Source: Arenicellales bacterium
GTDB lineage: Bacteria; Pseudomonadota; Gammaproteobacteria; Arenicellales; JAHEKD01
Direction: 5' to 3'
Assembly: GCA_028284225.1 (NCBI GenBank)
Contig: JANQSD010000009.1
Coordinates: forward strand, 62,001 to 126,000
Length of the DNA stretch: 64,000 nucleotides
Position numbers and translations under genes: made by a program. The notes under the pieces were generated by a model that did not search any database, was not told the origin of the DNA, and worked only from the letters and a program-made list of their open reading frames with translations. Shown piece by piece: positions 1 through 8,507 of the stretch (position 1 is its first letter; each line of letters starts with the position of its first letter).

Positions 1-731
1 TCTCGATAAGCGGTTGATGCTTTACTGTCGGTAATGGCGATGGTCTTTGCACCTCTGTCATTAGCAATTTTAATCGCATTCAGTGTTTCATTTCTATAAG
101 GCTGAAATGTCATCGCTACCACACAGTCTTTTTTGTTTAAGTGCTGTAAATCATCGCTTAATAAAGTGCCTTGATGTGGGGTCAGCACAAAATGATCGAA
201 AACTATGCGTGCTAAATACCAGAAATTATAGGCCAGTGAATAAGCCAGCCCGACGCCGACAACATGAACTTTTTTAGCCTTGACCATAATATCGACAGCT
301 TTATCTAAATCTTTGACAGATTGACCGCGAAACATTTGCTCAGTGTTATCCAGACAAGATTGAGCCATTGTGCCCAGGATCTCAGTGTTGCCGCCTTTTT
401 TAGCCATGGCTTGCAGCCATTTGGCCCGATCAATTGAACTGCCACTACCGGCGCGAACAAAATCTCGGAAACGTTCACGCATATCCTCATACCCATCAAA
501 GCCTAAACTGCGTGCCAGGCGGGTGAATGTATTGGGATGAACATTAACCTCGGTGGCCAGACTGCGCATGGTTTGCACACCGACTTCATGCGGGTTGTCG
601 ATGATAAAGCGCGCGGCAACCTGTAATTGTGTCGGTAATTGATCAAACATCTCCAGTAGGCGAGCCAATGTATCCTCCTGGCTTTGTGGAGATCGTTTCG
701 CGCTGGCTAATTTAATGATATTTTGAGACAT
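1..731 (-). CDS. RpiR/MurR-family transcriptional regulator with SIS domain (C-terminus off the left edge)
   Basis: The reverse strand is open from an ATG at 729-731 to the window edge, about 243 codons. The N-terminal 100 residues form an RpiR-type helix-turn-helix (TMRSLATEVNVHPNTFTRLARSLGF, shown here only as the segment TMRSLATEVNVHPNTF plus RLARSLGF). From about residue 115 a SIS sugar-phosphate-binding fold follows, with a VHVVGVGLAYSLA glycine-rich strand-loop. RpiR regulators usually bind a phosphorylated ligand through SIS and repress or activate adjacent catabolic genes. It is divergent from the flavoprotein gene at 812, and a dyad overlapping that gene's promoter (753-768) is its likely operator. 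The ligand cannot be told from the sequence. The family call is firm; the target is inferred. Confidence 0.85.
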   Translation of the reverse strand, partial: MSQNIIKLASAKRSPQSQEDTLARLLEMFDQLPTQLQVAARFIIDNPHEVGVQTMRSLATEVNVHPNTFTRLARSLGFDGYEDMRERFRDFVRAGSGSSIDRAKWLQAMAKKGGNTEILGTMAQSCLDNTEQMFRGQSVKDLDKAVDIMVKAKKVHVVGVGLAYSLAYNFWYLARIVFDHFVLTPHQGTLLSDDLQHLNKKDCVVAMTFQPYRNETLNAIKIANDRGAKTIAITDSKASTAYR

Positions 732-751
732 TTGTCCTATTGATTTATAGA

Positions 752-780
752 TTGATACAAGTGTATCATATCGCTATATT
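752..780 (+). promoter_or_regulatory. sigma70-type promoter overlapped by a dyad, candidate RpiR operator
   Basis: TTGATA at 752-757 and TATATT at 775-780 are spaced by exactly 17 bases, a good sigma70 match, upstream of the ATG at 812. A perfect dyad TGATAC-N4-GTATCA at 753-768 covers the -35 box and part of the spacer. The position suits a repressor from the divergent RpiR gene. The sequence elements are seen; the regulator assignment is inference. Confidence 0.55.
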
Positions 781-811
781 TTATCAATCTCATAAGGGTA
801 AATTTTCACAC

Positions 812-3247
812 ATGCAAGAACAGTACAAAATCGTCATTATTGGTGGCGGCGTTATGGGTTGCTCGCTGGCTTATCATCTGTGTAAAGAAGGCGAGACAGA
901 TGTGTTGTTATTGGAAAAAGGTGAGTTGACCGGAGGTTCTACCTGGCATGCAGCCGGGCAGATTACGCATTCTGTCAGTCATTATTCATTAGCCAAGATG
1001 GCCGCTTATGGAACTGAGCTTTACCCAAGCCTGGAAGATGAAACCGGTCAATCGGTAACCTGGCATGGTTGTGGTAGCTTGCGAGTGGCTTATACCGATG
1101 ATGAGGTTGACTGGATTAAGTACACCTTATCTGTGGGTAAAGGATTGGGACATGAAATGGAAGTCATCGGACCGGATCGAATTCGAGAACTACATCCTTT
1201 TTACAATTTGGACGGCATTAAAGCGGCCCTGCACACCCCGCATGATGGCCATGTTGACCCGGCTGGCGTGTCCTTTGCTATGGCCAAGGGTGCACGTTTG
1301 ATGGGTGGAACCGTTAAACGCCACAACCGTGTTACAGGCATTACTCGCAAAGACAATGGTGAATTTATTGTGCATACCGAGCAGGGCGATATTATTGCTG
1401 AGCATGTCGTCAACGCCGGCGGCACTTATGCGCGTCAAATCGGTGAATGGGTGGGCCTGGATTTGCCCATTGCCAATATGCTGCATCATTATTTAATTAC
1501 TGACAATGTGCCTGAATTTCAGGACTTGGATTATGAGCTGCCGGTTATTCGTGATGATCGCATGGTTTCCGGTTACGTACGTATGGAACAAAAGGCCGGT
1601 TTGATTGGTATCTATGAGAAAGCTAATGCAGCCTCGGTTTGGGATGACGGCACGCCTTGGGAAGCTGAAAACGAATTGTTCGAGCCGGACTATGACCGTA
1701 TTATGCCGTGGCTGGAGAATTCCATGGAGCGTATGCCGATTCTGGCCGAACTGGGCATCAAGCGGGTTGTTCATGGCGCAATTACGCATCCGCCTGATGG
1801 CAACATGATGTTAGGTCCATCAGGGTTGCGTAATTTCTGGTGCTGTTGTGGTTCCCAAGTGGGTATTGCCTGGGGGCCGGGGGCCGGTAAATACCTGGCG
1901 CAGTGGATGGTGCACGGCGCGGCTGATGTGTCGATGCGCAGTTTCGATCCGCGCCGCTTTGGAGCACGCATTGATGATGATTATCGTATTGGCAAAGCTA
2001 AGGAAGATTATTTATTGCGTCATGAAATTCCGTTTCCGCATCTGGATCGACCTGACTACCGTCCTTCCCATTCAAAGCTTTCACCTTTGTATGAAACACT
2101 CAAACAAAAGGGCGCAGTCTATGAAGATATTTATGGTTGGGAGCGGCCTTTTTGGTATGCGCTGGGTGATACGCCACAAAAGCATATTGAAAGTTTCAAG
2201 CGCACGGAGTTACATGCAATTATTGGTGATGAGGTTCGAGGTTTGCGTACTCATGCCGGTATCGCTGACTTAACTGCTTTCGCCAAATTGGAAGTTTCAG
2301 GTGATGATGCCGAGTCTTATTTGAGCCGAATTTCTTCAAACAAAATCCCGCAAAAAGACGGCAGTATTTCATTAACTTATTTGATGCTGGAAAACGGCCG
2401 CATCGAAGGTGAGGCCACATTTGTCAAACTGGGAGAAAATCATTTCTATGTGGTCTATGCAGCAGCCAGAGAAGCGGCATTGAAAAACTGGATGGAAGAA
2501 CAAGTTCGAACTGGCGGAAAAGTTTCAATTACCAATGTGTCCGGAGACTACGGTGTCATTATGTTGGCAGGCCCGGCTTCGCGAAAAATTCTGGCTGAGT
2601 GCACAGATACATCATTGGATAATGCAGACTTTCGTTGGTTATCCACCCAGCATATTACTGTAGGCGGTGTTGAAAACGTTCGGGCAATGCGGGTTAGTTA
2701 TACCGGTGAACTAGGCTGGGAATTGCATGTGCCCATGTCTGGAATGTTGGATGTTTACAATGCACTTGTGTCTACGTCACAGAGCGGCGGTTTGGTGCAT
2801 GTCGGTTCTGCATCGCTTAATGCCATGCGCATGGAGAAAGCCTATCGATCAGGCCATGAGATCACTAATGAGGTTACGCTGACCGAAGCGGATGTCATGC
2901 GTTTTTCTCGAACTGAGGGATTTCAAGGCGCAGAGCAAGCGACGGCGGTAGCGACAAAATATGTGCTGACCTATTTGCAAATTGATGAACCAACTGAGTC
3001 GGATTACAACGCCGATCCACTTGGTTCCGAATCGGTTTGGTATCAGGGAAAACCAATCGGGCAAATATCTTCAGGTGGCTATGGTTATGCAGTTAATCAT
3101 TATCTGGCATATGCTTTCATTCCACCCGATCTAAATGTTGTGGGCAATGAATTTGAGGTATTAATTTTAGGCAAACCCAGGCGCGCTGTTGTCGTAGAGC
3201 AATGTGTTTACGATAATGAAAATATGTTGCCACGCTCCAACGACTAA
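812..3247 (+). CDS. FAD-dependent dimethylglycine/sarcosine dehydrogenase-like protein with C-terminal GcvT domain
   Basis: 811 residues. The N-terminal DAO domain has the dinucleotide fold IGGGVMGCSLAYHL (about residues 9-23). The GGSTWHAAG motif places His46 where dimethylglycine and sarcosine dehydrogenases bind FAD covalently. From about residue 420 a GcvT/aminomethyltransferase tetrahydrofolate-binding fold follows (RTHAGIADLT, GELGWELHVP). Such enzymes oxidatively demethylate N-methylated amino acids and pass the one-carbon unit to folate. An in-frame ATG at 740 lies upstream of the promoter, so I chose 812, where similarity to the family begins; AAGGG at 794-798 is a rather distant ribosome-binding site. 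It leads an apparent operon with the permease and decarboxylase-like genes. The substrate is not provable; many marine paralogs are uncharacterised. Confidence 0.85.
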   Translation: MQEQYKIVIIGGGVMGCSLAYHLCKEGETDVLLLEKGELTGGSTWHAAGQITHSVSHYSLAKMAAYGTELYPSLEDETGQSVTWHGCGSLRVAYTDDEVDWIKYTLSVGKGLGHEMEVIGPDRIRELHPFYNLDGIKAALHTPHDGHVDPAGVSFAMAKGARLMGGTVKRHNRVTGITRKDNGEFIVHTEQGDIIAEHVVNAGGTYARQIGEWVGLDLPIANMLHHYLITDNVPEFQDLDYELPVIRDDRMVSGYVRMEQKAGLIGIYEKANAASVWDDGTPWEAENELFEPDYDRIMPWLENSMERMPILAELGIKRVVHGAITHPPDGNMMLGPSGLRNFWCCCGSQVGIAWGPGAGKYLAQWMVHGAADVSMRSFDPRRFGARIDDDYRIGKAKEDYLLRHEIPFPHLDRPDYRPSHSKLSPLYETLKQKGAVYEDIYGWERPFWYALGDTPQKHIESFKRTELHAIIGDEVRGLRTHAGIADLTAFAKLEVSGDDAESYLSRISSNKIPQKDGSISLTYLMLENGRIEGEATFVKLGENHFYVVYAAAREAALKNWMEEQVRTGGKVSITNVSGDYGVIMLAGPASRKILAECTDTSLDNADFRWLSTQHITVGGVENVRAMRVSYTGELGWELHVPMSGMLDVYNALVSTSQSGGLVHVGSASLNAMRMEKAYRSGHEITNEVTLTEADVMRFSRTEGFQGAEQATAVATKYVLTYLQIDEPTESDYNADPLGSESVWYQGKPIGQISSGGYGYAVNHYLAYAFIPPDLNVVGNEFEVLILGKPRRAVVVEQCVYDNENMLPRSND

Positions 3248-3342
3248 AACTAATACCACAGTTAGAGAATCTAAGGCGACGATAAAAGTGATTTGGTGTA
3301 AATTTGACGGTATCACACAGCGAATGAGGATAGCTAATCATC

Positions 3343-4260
3343 ATGAGCGATACCGTCAAAGTTGCTCAAGTTACCTCGGTAAATAAGTACAGCTTGTTAT
3401 TTGCTACGATCATGGTGGCGATTTCTTGTATTGGTTTTGGTACCGTTCCTTTTTTTGCCAAAAGTCTTTCTGCAGCAGGTATCAAATCTGAATACATCCC
3501 TTTCTATCGTTATCTGTTTAGTGCGCTGGTGTTTTTCCCGACTTTGTTCGTACTCAAGGGGCGGTTTAAATCAATGCTATGGGGCTTTGCGGCGGGTGCT
3601 TCGATGGGTATCGGCTGGATTAGTTATATTGAAGCGTTGAAGATTGTACCTGTTTCAACCGCAGGCGTGATATACATGACCTATCCGATCTTTACCCTGT
3701 TAATTGCCAGAGTGTGGTTAAAAGAGAAACCGCACTTTAAAGCTGTGCTGGCAAGTTTAATTATTTTAGCAGCAACTATGATTGCCATGGCTGATGTCTC
3801 GTTGAATCCCAGTCACGTTTCAGCATTGTTGTATTCTTTTTTAGCCCCCATCGGCTTTGGGCTAAGTATCAATATTTTGGTGAATAAGCTTAACGATATT
3901 CCCCCGATGTCGAGGGTATGCTGTGTGGGGATTGGCAGCTTAGTGGGTTTGTCGATTTTAATTGGGCCAGGTGGTTTTGAACATATTGTTCCACCAACGC
4001 CAAATGCACTGTATTTGGCCATCGGGATTGCTTTATGTACGGCAACCATTCCGCAGTTGATTTATTCTACTTTTGCCCCAATGATTGGCAGTGCTAAAGC
4101 AGCTATAGCCGGCAGTGTTGAATTACCGACTATGTTTATAGTAGGCTGGCTGGCTTTTGGGGAACAGCTTACACCATTGCAATTAATAAGTGGTGCTTTG
4201 GTAGTAACGGCTATTGCCATGACCCCTACAACCCGGGTTAAGCATAAGATCCCTAAATAA
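3343..4260 (+). CDS. EamA/DMT-family transporter
   Basis: 305 residues, almost wholly hydrophobic, with about ten predicted membrane helices arranged as two EamA repeats. The first repeat carries the typical conserved stretch around ALKIVPVSTAGVIYMTYPIF; the second ends with ELPTMFIVGWLAFGEQLTPLQ. DMT permeases move small metabolites across the inner membrane, often outwards, and substrate cannot be read from sequence. It follows the DMGDH-like gene by 95 bases and precedes the CMD-family gene by 25 bases, so a shared role in amine or amino-acid metabolism is likely. The ATG at 3343 has no strong Shine-Dalgarno sequence. Confidence 0.85.
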   Translation: MSDTVKVAQVTSVNKYSLLFATIMVAISCIGFGTVPFFAKSLSAAGIKSEYIPFYRYLFSALVFFPTLFVLKGRFKSMLWGFAAGASMGIGWISYIEALKIVPVSTAGVIYMTYPIFTLLIARVWLKEKPHFKAVLASLIILAATMIAMADVSLNPSHVSALLYSFLAPIGFGLSINILVNKLNDIPPMSRVCCVGIGSLVGLSILIGPGGFEHIVPPTPNALYLAIGIALCTATIPQLIYSTFAPMIGSAKAAIAGSVELPTMFIVGWLAFGEQLTPLQLISGALVVTAIAMTPTTRVKHKIPK

Positions 4261-4285
4261 CATTTTAACTTTTTGTGGAGAAACC

Positions 4286-4666
4286 ATGGATAACGAACGT
4301 TTTGAATTAGGTCTGGAGCAACGCAAAGGTACGTTAGGCGCTGAGTACGTGGAAAAGAACTTAGCTGCCGCTGATGACTTTACTCGTCCTTTCCAGGAGA
4401 TGATGACCGAATGGTGCTGGGGCTTTGGCTGGGGCGATGATACTATCGATGCCAAAACCCGTTCAATGATGAACCTGGCGATGATCGGTGCTTTGGGCAA
4501 AATGCACGAGTGGGAAATTCACTGCAGGGGTGCGTTAAATAATGGAGTTACTAAAGAGGAAATCCGTTCGATTATTCACGTCGTGGCGATTTATTGTGGT
4601 GTTCCACAATCGTTAGAATGTTTTCGTGTAGCACGCAAAGTGCTGGAAGAACAAGGTCAGCTTTAA
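4286..4666 (+). CDS. Carboxymuconolactone decarboxylase (CMD) family protein
   Basis: 126 residues, the normal size for a single-domain CMD protein (AhpD-like all-helical fold). Diagnostic segments are KTRSMMNLAMIGALGK, EWEIHCRGALNNGVTKEEI and AIYCGVPQSLECFRVA. The family includes 4-carboxymuconolactone decarboxylase of the protocatechuate pathway and many small enzymes of unknown or redox role. No other protocatechuate genes are present, so a beta-ketoadipate function is not supported. TGTGGAG at 4274-4280 lies at ribosome-binding distance from the ATG. The last codons overlap by four bases the end of the convergent sulfotransferase gene. Confidence 0.85.
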   Translation: MDNERFELGLEQRKGTLGAEYVEKNLAAADDFTRPFQEMMTEWCWGFGWGDDTIDAKTRSMMNLAMIGALGKMHEWEIHCRGALNNGVTKEEIRSIIHVVAIYCGVPQSLECFRVARKVLEEQGQL

Positions 4667-5463
4667 GTTGACTGTATGCTTGGAGAAGTTGGCCAGCTGA
4701 ACTCTTCTCCAAGTAAATTAACTAATTCCCGGTTATGGTCTTTAAAATACTCATCCAAGCGTAGACGTAGTTCAGGGCTTATCTCGCTGTAGTGTCCCAC
4801 TACTTGCGGTGACAGATTATCCGGATAAATCGTCTCCACGCCGAGAAAGTCGTAACATTGTTTTAGCGTATTGTGCGGATCAGCAAAAAACTTTTCGCTT
4901 TTTATGAACAGGAATTGCTCACGGTCAAAGTACTTGAGCCAGTTTTTGATATGCTGGGCGTAATGTCCACGCATTAAGTAAAGAATACTGGCTTCGTCAT
5001 GAAAATTTTCATTGTTAATGGCTTGTTCAAAGCTGCTGGGGAAATTCGGTGATTGATTATTGCGTTTATTCATTTGGTAAGCCGAATAGGCTCTATCAAT
5101 CGGGTTTCTCAATAGCGCAATCAGCTTAATATCCGGCAAATCATGCTTGAGCGCTTTAGCAGCATGTTCGGCGAACAAATAATAAGGTGAAGCTTCTCCA
5201 GTGAGTTTGCCTTTGCTGGTTGCTGCTAAAGGAAAAAAACTGCGATACCAGTTCTGATCCCTGCCCATACGGTTGTAGTAGTTGTAATAATGAAGCTCTT
5301 TATCTACTGCCAGCTTTAAATCCGGATGCTGAGCCAGGTAAAAAAACAAAGAGGAGGTGCCGGCTTTTTGCGCGCCGGTAATAATAAAGTCCGGCATACG
5401 CCGCCAACGGCAAGTTGCCAGCCGATAGGCATAACCAAGATTGTTTTTAAGGTGCTTGTACAT
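4663..5463 (-). CDS. Sulfotransferase domain protein
   Basis: 266 residues. The 5'-phosphosulfate-binding motif is ITGAQKAGTSSLFFYLAQHP (near residue 28), and the 3'-phosphate-binding motif is LLRNPIDRAYSAYQMN (about residue 120). Both are needed to bind the sulfuryl donor PAPS. The layout resembles heparan-sulfate or polysaccharide-type sulfotransferases, common in marine bacteria that decorate cell-surface glycans, but the acceptor is unknown. It stands alone, convergent with the CMD gene, and is followed upstream by a repeat-containing intergenic region. No PAPS synthesis genes are in the window. Confidence 0.88.
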   Translation of the reverse strand: MYKHLKNNLGYAYRLATCRWRRMPDFIITGAQKAGTSSLFFYLAQHPDLKLAVDKELHYYNYYNRMGRDQNWYRSFFPLAATSKGKLTGEASPYYLFAEHAAKALKHDLPDIKLIALLRNPIDRAYSAYQMNKRNNQSPNFPSSFEQAINNENFHDEASILYLMRGHYAQHIKNWLKYFDREQFLFIKSEKFFADPHNTLKQCYDFLGVETIYPDNLSPQVVGHYSEISPELRLRLDEYFKDHNRELVNLLGEEFSWPTSPSIQST

Positions 5464-5600
5464 TTGGATCGCGATGATAACTGATTCGAATTAATTCTTA
5501 AAGAATTGATGGATTTAGAAATACCAGTAGATATCAGCGGGAGTTTATGCTGACCCCGGATCGGAGTTCAGAGATATACAATTAAAATCGAACCCCTACA

Positions 5601-5705
5601 GTCATCCTGACCAGCGAAGCGAGCAAGAATCTCCTATAGGCGGCGTTATTGTCTAAAAGTGTAGTCGATTTAAAGGAGATTCTTCTGCTACCGCCTTAGA
5701 ATGAC
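5601..5705. repeat. Imperfect inverted repeat in the 5464-5759 intergenic region
   Basis: The 296-base gap between the sulfotransferase and histidine kinase genes holds no credible gene. GTCATCCT at 5601-5608 mirrors AGAATGAC at 5698-5705, and the block ending GAATCTCCT near 5635 mirrors AGGAGATTC from 5674, so much of the stretch can fold on itself. A related GTCATCC-starting short hairpin is at 13413-13437. This looks like a small dispersed palindromic element; a genome-wide count is needed to prove it. Confidence 0.5.
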
Positions 5706-5759
5706 CCACTATATTCTGGTTAATAAAATCTAAATGACCACTTGATCAGATCAGTCAAG

Positions 5760-7076
5760 CTAAAGGGCAGCAATGAACTTCACTCTAACTGATGTTCCCA
5801 CATCAACCGAGCTGTCAATATTCAATTGCCATCCAAAGCGCTCACATAAACGTTTGACTATATCTAGCCCCAGACCGTAGCCACTGGTGTCGGCCTGGTC
5901 GGCACTGCGTTCAAAAGGTTTGATTAAATCGGGTAGCTCTTCGGCTGACATGCCATGGCCTGTGTCGGTTACGGTTACGCTGTCTTTGTTAATGATGATA
6001 TCAATTTGACCGTCCTGAGTGTAGTTGCAAGCATTGCGGATTAAATTGCCTAATACCATACCAATTGCCTGGGAAGGTGCGCTAACACTGAGCAGATTGT
6101 TAGAAGAAATTTTCAGGCTGACATGCTTGTCCTGGTTATGAGAACGGTCGATTTGTTCCACCAGTAAGGTCACTACATCATTAACGATTACAGGTTCTGT
6201 GATTTGTGATGGGTCTTCACCGCGTGCCAGTAACAATAAGGTTTCGACCAATGAATTCATATCTTTGCAGGTATTGAGAATTCGCTGTACAGATTGGTCT
6301 TGTTTATCGTTTAGTGTTTTATCGCGGGCCAATAATTCAGCCGAGCCCTGGATTACAGTCAAAGGGGTTCTAAGCTCGTGGCTGGCATCACGGGTAAACT
6401 GACGTTCACGTGTGACCAGCTCTCTGATTCTATCTGTGAATATGTTTAATGCATCGATTAGTGTGCGCACCTCATCATCTGTATTGATAGTATTGAGATG
6501 GTCGATTTCCAGAGCATCAAGATCTTGCTTTTCAACATTGAATTGCCGCACAATATTTGCCAGTGAGACCATGGGCGATAAGGTTTTACGTGACTGGCGA
6601 TATGCAAACCAGGCAGAAATATAGATAACAATTAGGGCCAGGCTTAATGGTACAACACCAAAATAAAATCCCAGTTGGCTAACACTTTGCTCATCAAAAA
6701 TTAAAAATAAACGGTGGTTGTTTCTATCCTCAACATAGATCAGCGGATTGCGGTTACGAAATTCAACTCGCCCAAAACCCGGTTCAATAGTGCGTATTGC
6801 TTGAGGGATTTGGCTCAAATCCAGGTTTGGCGCCAGAAAACCTTCCAGGTTATCGGTATTTGGTGTGGCCTGATCCGGGTTTTGATCATGCAGTGCCCAA
6901 AAATGATCTGCCTCGCCTTCCAATGCTTGTCTGACCAGTACTTTTTCAACTACGTTGGTTGCAGCATAGACACCCAGCACCGTAATGATGCTGATGAACA
7001 GAACTTGTAAGGCAAATACCCGGACCAGCTTACTGTAAATGCCGGTGGAGCTAAGTGCTTTGCTTAAAGTATTCAT
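5760..7076 (-). CDS. Sensor histidine kinase, orphan
   Basis: 438 residues. Two membrane helices (about residues 17-37 and 135-158) bracket a periplasmic sensor of about 100 residues; a HAMP segment follows. The HisKA H-box ASHELRTPL has the phospho-accepting His at residue 233. The ATPase domain shows the N box (NLIRNACNYT), G1 box (DTGHGM) and G2 box (GYGLGLDIVKRL). It should autophosphorylate and pass phosphate to a response regulator, yet none is adjacent: the neighbours are a sulfotransferase and a divergent lipid operon. The upstream gap to the divergent lipoprotein gene is only 97 bases. The stimulus is unknown. Confidence 0.9.
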   Translation of the reverse strand: MNTLSKALSSTGIYSKLVRVFALQVLFISIITVLGVYAATNVVEKVLVRQALEGEADHFWALHDQNPDQATPNTDNLEGFLAPNLDLSQIPQAIRTIEPGFGRVEFRNRNPLIYVEDRNNHRLFLIFDEQSVSQLGFYFGVVPLSLALIVIYISAWFAYRQSRKTLSPMVSLANIVRQFNVEKQDLDALEIDHLNTINTDDEVRTLIDALNIFTDRIRELVTRERQFTRDASHELRTPLTVIQGSAELLARDKTLNDKQDQSVQRILNTCKDMNSLVETLLLLARGEDPSQITEPVIVNDVVTLLVEQIDRSHNQDKHVSLKISSNNLLSVSAPSQAIGMVLGNLIRNACNYTQDGQIDIIINKDSVTVTDTGHGMSAEELPDLIKPFERSADQADTSGYGLGLDIVKRLCERFGWQLNIDSSVDVGTSVRVKFIAAL

Positions 7077-7173
7077 GGCTGCATGTTACCACTTAGATTA
7101 AAATTGCGAACCCTTCACGTTGTTTTGACACTCTGGCCATTAATCTACCCTCAGTTTCTGAGCGTTATATTTT

Positions 7174-7731
7174 GTGGACATTAAAAAATTTAGTTTAATT
7201 ATTATAGGGTGTTTAGCGATGATTGCCTGTACATCTACGGGGGCGAGTTTGAGTTACATTGAAGATTACAAATCGGCTGTAGAGCCCAAGACTAATTTTG
7301 ACAATACCGGCGGTTTGGAAAACCTGGTCGAATTGTTCTCTGATTTACAGCATCAGGATGTATCGCAGCGTGTGGCTAAAACCTATGCCGAGGATCTTTA
7401 TTTTAATGACACCCTGCATACCTTTACTCAGCGTGATTCATTAGCCCAATATCTTATCGACGGGGCTAATCGGGTTGATGAAATTAACGTTATCTTTGAA
7501 GATATTGCCAGCAGTGGCGATAACTACTATGTGCGCTGGGTAATGGAGATGAAATTCAAAGTGATGGGCAAATCCATTGACTCAAAATCAATAGGTATCA
7601 GTCAAATACGGCTAAACGATGAAGGGAAAATTATTTTTCACCAGGATTTTTGGGACAATACTACAGGTTTTTTTGGGCACCTGCCGGTTGTAGGAGGCGT
7701 GCTGAATCGTATCAAGGCGTCAATGAAATAA
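7174..7731 (+). CDS. NTF2/SnoaL-like lipoprotein heading a lipid-modification operon
   Basis: 185 residues from a GTG start; the next in-frame ATG at 7219 would remove most of the signal sequence. The N-terminus is a lipoprotein signal with lipobox-like MIAC (Cys at about residue 19). The mature part matches NTF2/SnoaL-like small alpha-beta barrels, a fold used for small-molecule binding or isomerase chemistry. An equivalent gene often starts operons with an SDR, FAD oxidoreductase, DUF1365 protein and cyclopropane synthase, as here. One base separates it from the SDR start. It may hold a lipid substrate at the membrane; that is inference. Confidence 0.7.
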   Translation: MDIKKFSLIIIGCLAMIACTSTGASLSYIEDYKSAVEPKTNFDNTGGLENLVELFSDLQHQDVSQRVAKTYAEDLYFNDTLHTFTQRDSLAQYLIDGANRVDEINVIFEDIASSGDNYYVRWVMEMKFKVMGKSIDSKSIGISQIRLNDEGKIIFHQDFWDNTTGFFGHLPVVGGVLNRIKASMK

Positions 7732-7732
7732 A

Positions 7733-8503
7733 ATGGCAGTTGAGTTAACAAATCGAACTATTTGGCTGACCGGTGCTTCGTTTGGCATTGGTCTTGAATT
7801 AGCCGAACGCTTGCTGGATAAAAATAACCAGTTAATAGTGACTGCTCGTTCAGAAACTGTTTTACAAAAACTTAAAACTGATTATCCCGACCAAGTCACC
7901 ATCATCGCCTGTGATATTTCAGATCCGTCAGCGGCTGACTATCTTAAGGCTGAATTAGCAAATCACGTTGAAAGCCTTGATACAGTCATTTTAAATGCCG
8001 GTATTTGTGAGTACATTGATGTAACTGACTTCGATATGGATTTAGTTGATCGGGTTACACAAACCAACTATCTTGGTTTTGTCCGCTGTGTGGCCGCAGC
8101 CCTTCCGTTATTAACAGGATCAAGAAATAATCCGCATCTAGTGGGTGTTAGTAGTGCTTCGGCCTATCATGGGTTGCCCAGGGCCGAAGCCTACGGCACT
8201 AGCAAAGCTGCTATGCGTCATTTTTTGCAATCATTAAGACTGGATGTTTTCCCCTTGGGAATAGACGTGAGTATTGTTTATCCAGGTTTTGTTGATACTC
8301 GCCTGACACGAGCCAATGACTTTGACATGCCCTTTCAAATGACTACAGATCAGGCGGTTGAACAAATGATCAAAGGGATCGAAAAGCGTAAAAAAGAAAT
8401 TTCATTTCCAAGACGATTAATCTGGCCGATTCGGTTACTCTCAATGCTGCCAGCCTCTCTGTCGACCGAACTCGGCCAGAAACTCGTTAGAACACAAGGA
8501 TAG
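7733..8503 (+). CDS. Short-chain dehydrogenase/reductase (SDR)
   Basis: 256 residues, classical SDR length. The cofactor loop is TGASFGIG at residues 13-20, the NAG motif appears in LNAGICEYID, and the catalytic Tyr154/Lys158 pair lies in AYGTSKAAM with a serine-rich VSSAS segment just before it. Members of this cluster type act with the FAD oxidoreductase and CFA synthase genes on membrane fatty acids, though the exact reaction is not established for most. It starts one base after the lipoprotein gene stops and ends four bases before the next ATG, so translation is probably coupled. Confidence 0.88.
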   Translation: MAVELTNRTIWLTGASFGIGLELAERLLDKNNQLIVTARSETVLQKLKTDYPDQVTIIACDISDPSAADYLKAELANHVESLDTVILNAGICEYIDVTDFDMDLVDRVTQTNYLGFVRCVAAALPLLTGSRNNPHLVGVSSASAYHGLPRAEAYGTSKAAMRHFLQSLRLDVFPLGIDVSIVYPGFVDTRLTRANDFDMPFQMTTDQAVEQMIKGIEKRKKEISFPRRLIWPIRLLSMLPASLSTELGQKLVRTQG

Positions 8504-8507
8504 GATA

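Noticed and set aside
740..811. Upstream ATG of the DMGDH-like gene at 740
   Set aside because: It lies before the predicted promoter and operator, and the added 24 residues do not fit the family's N-terminus.
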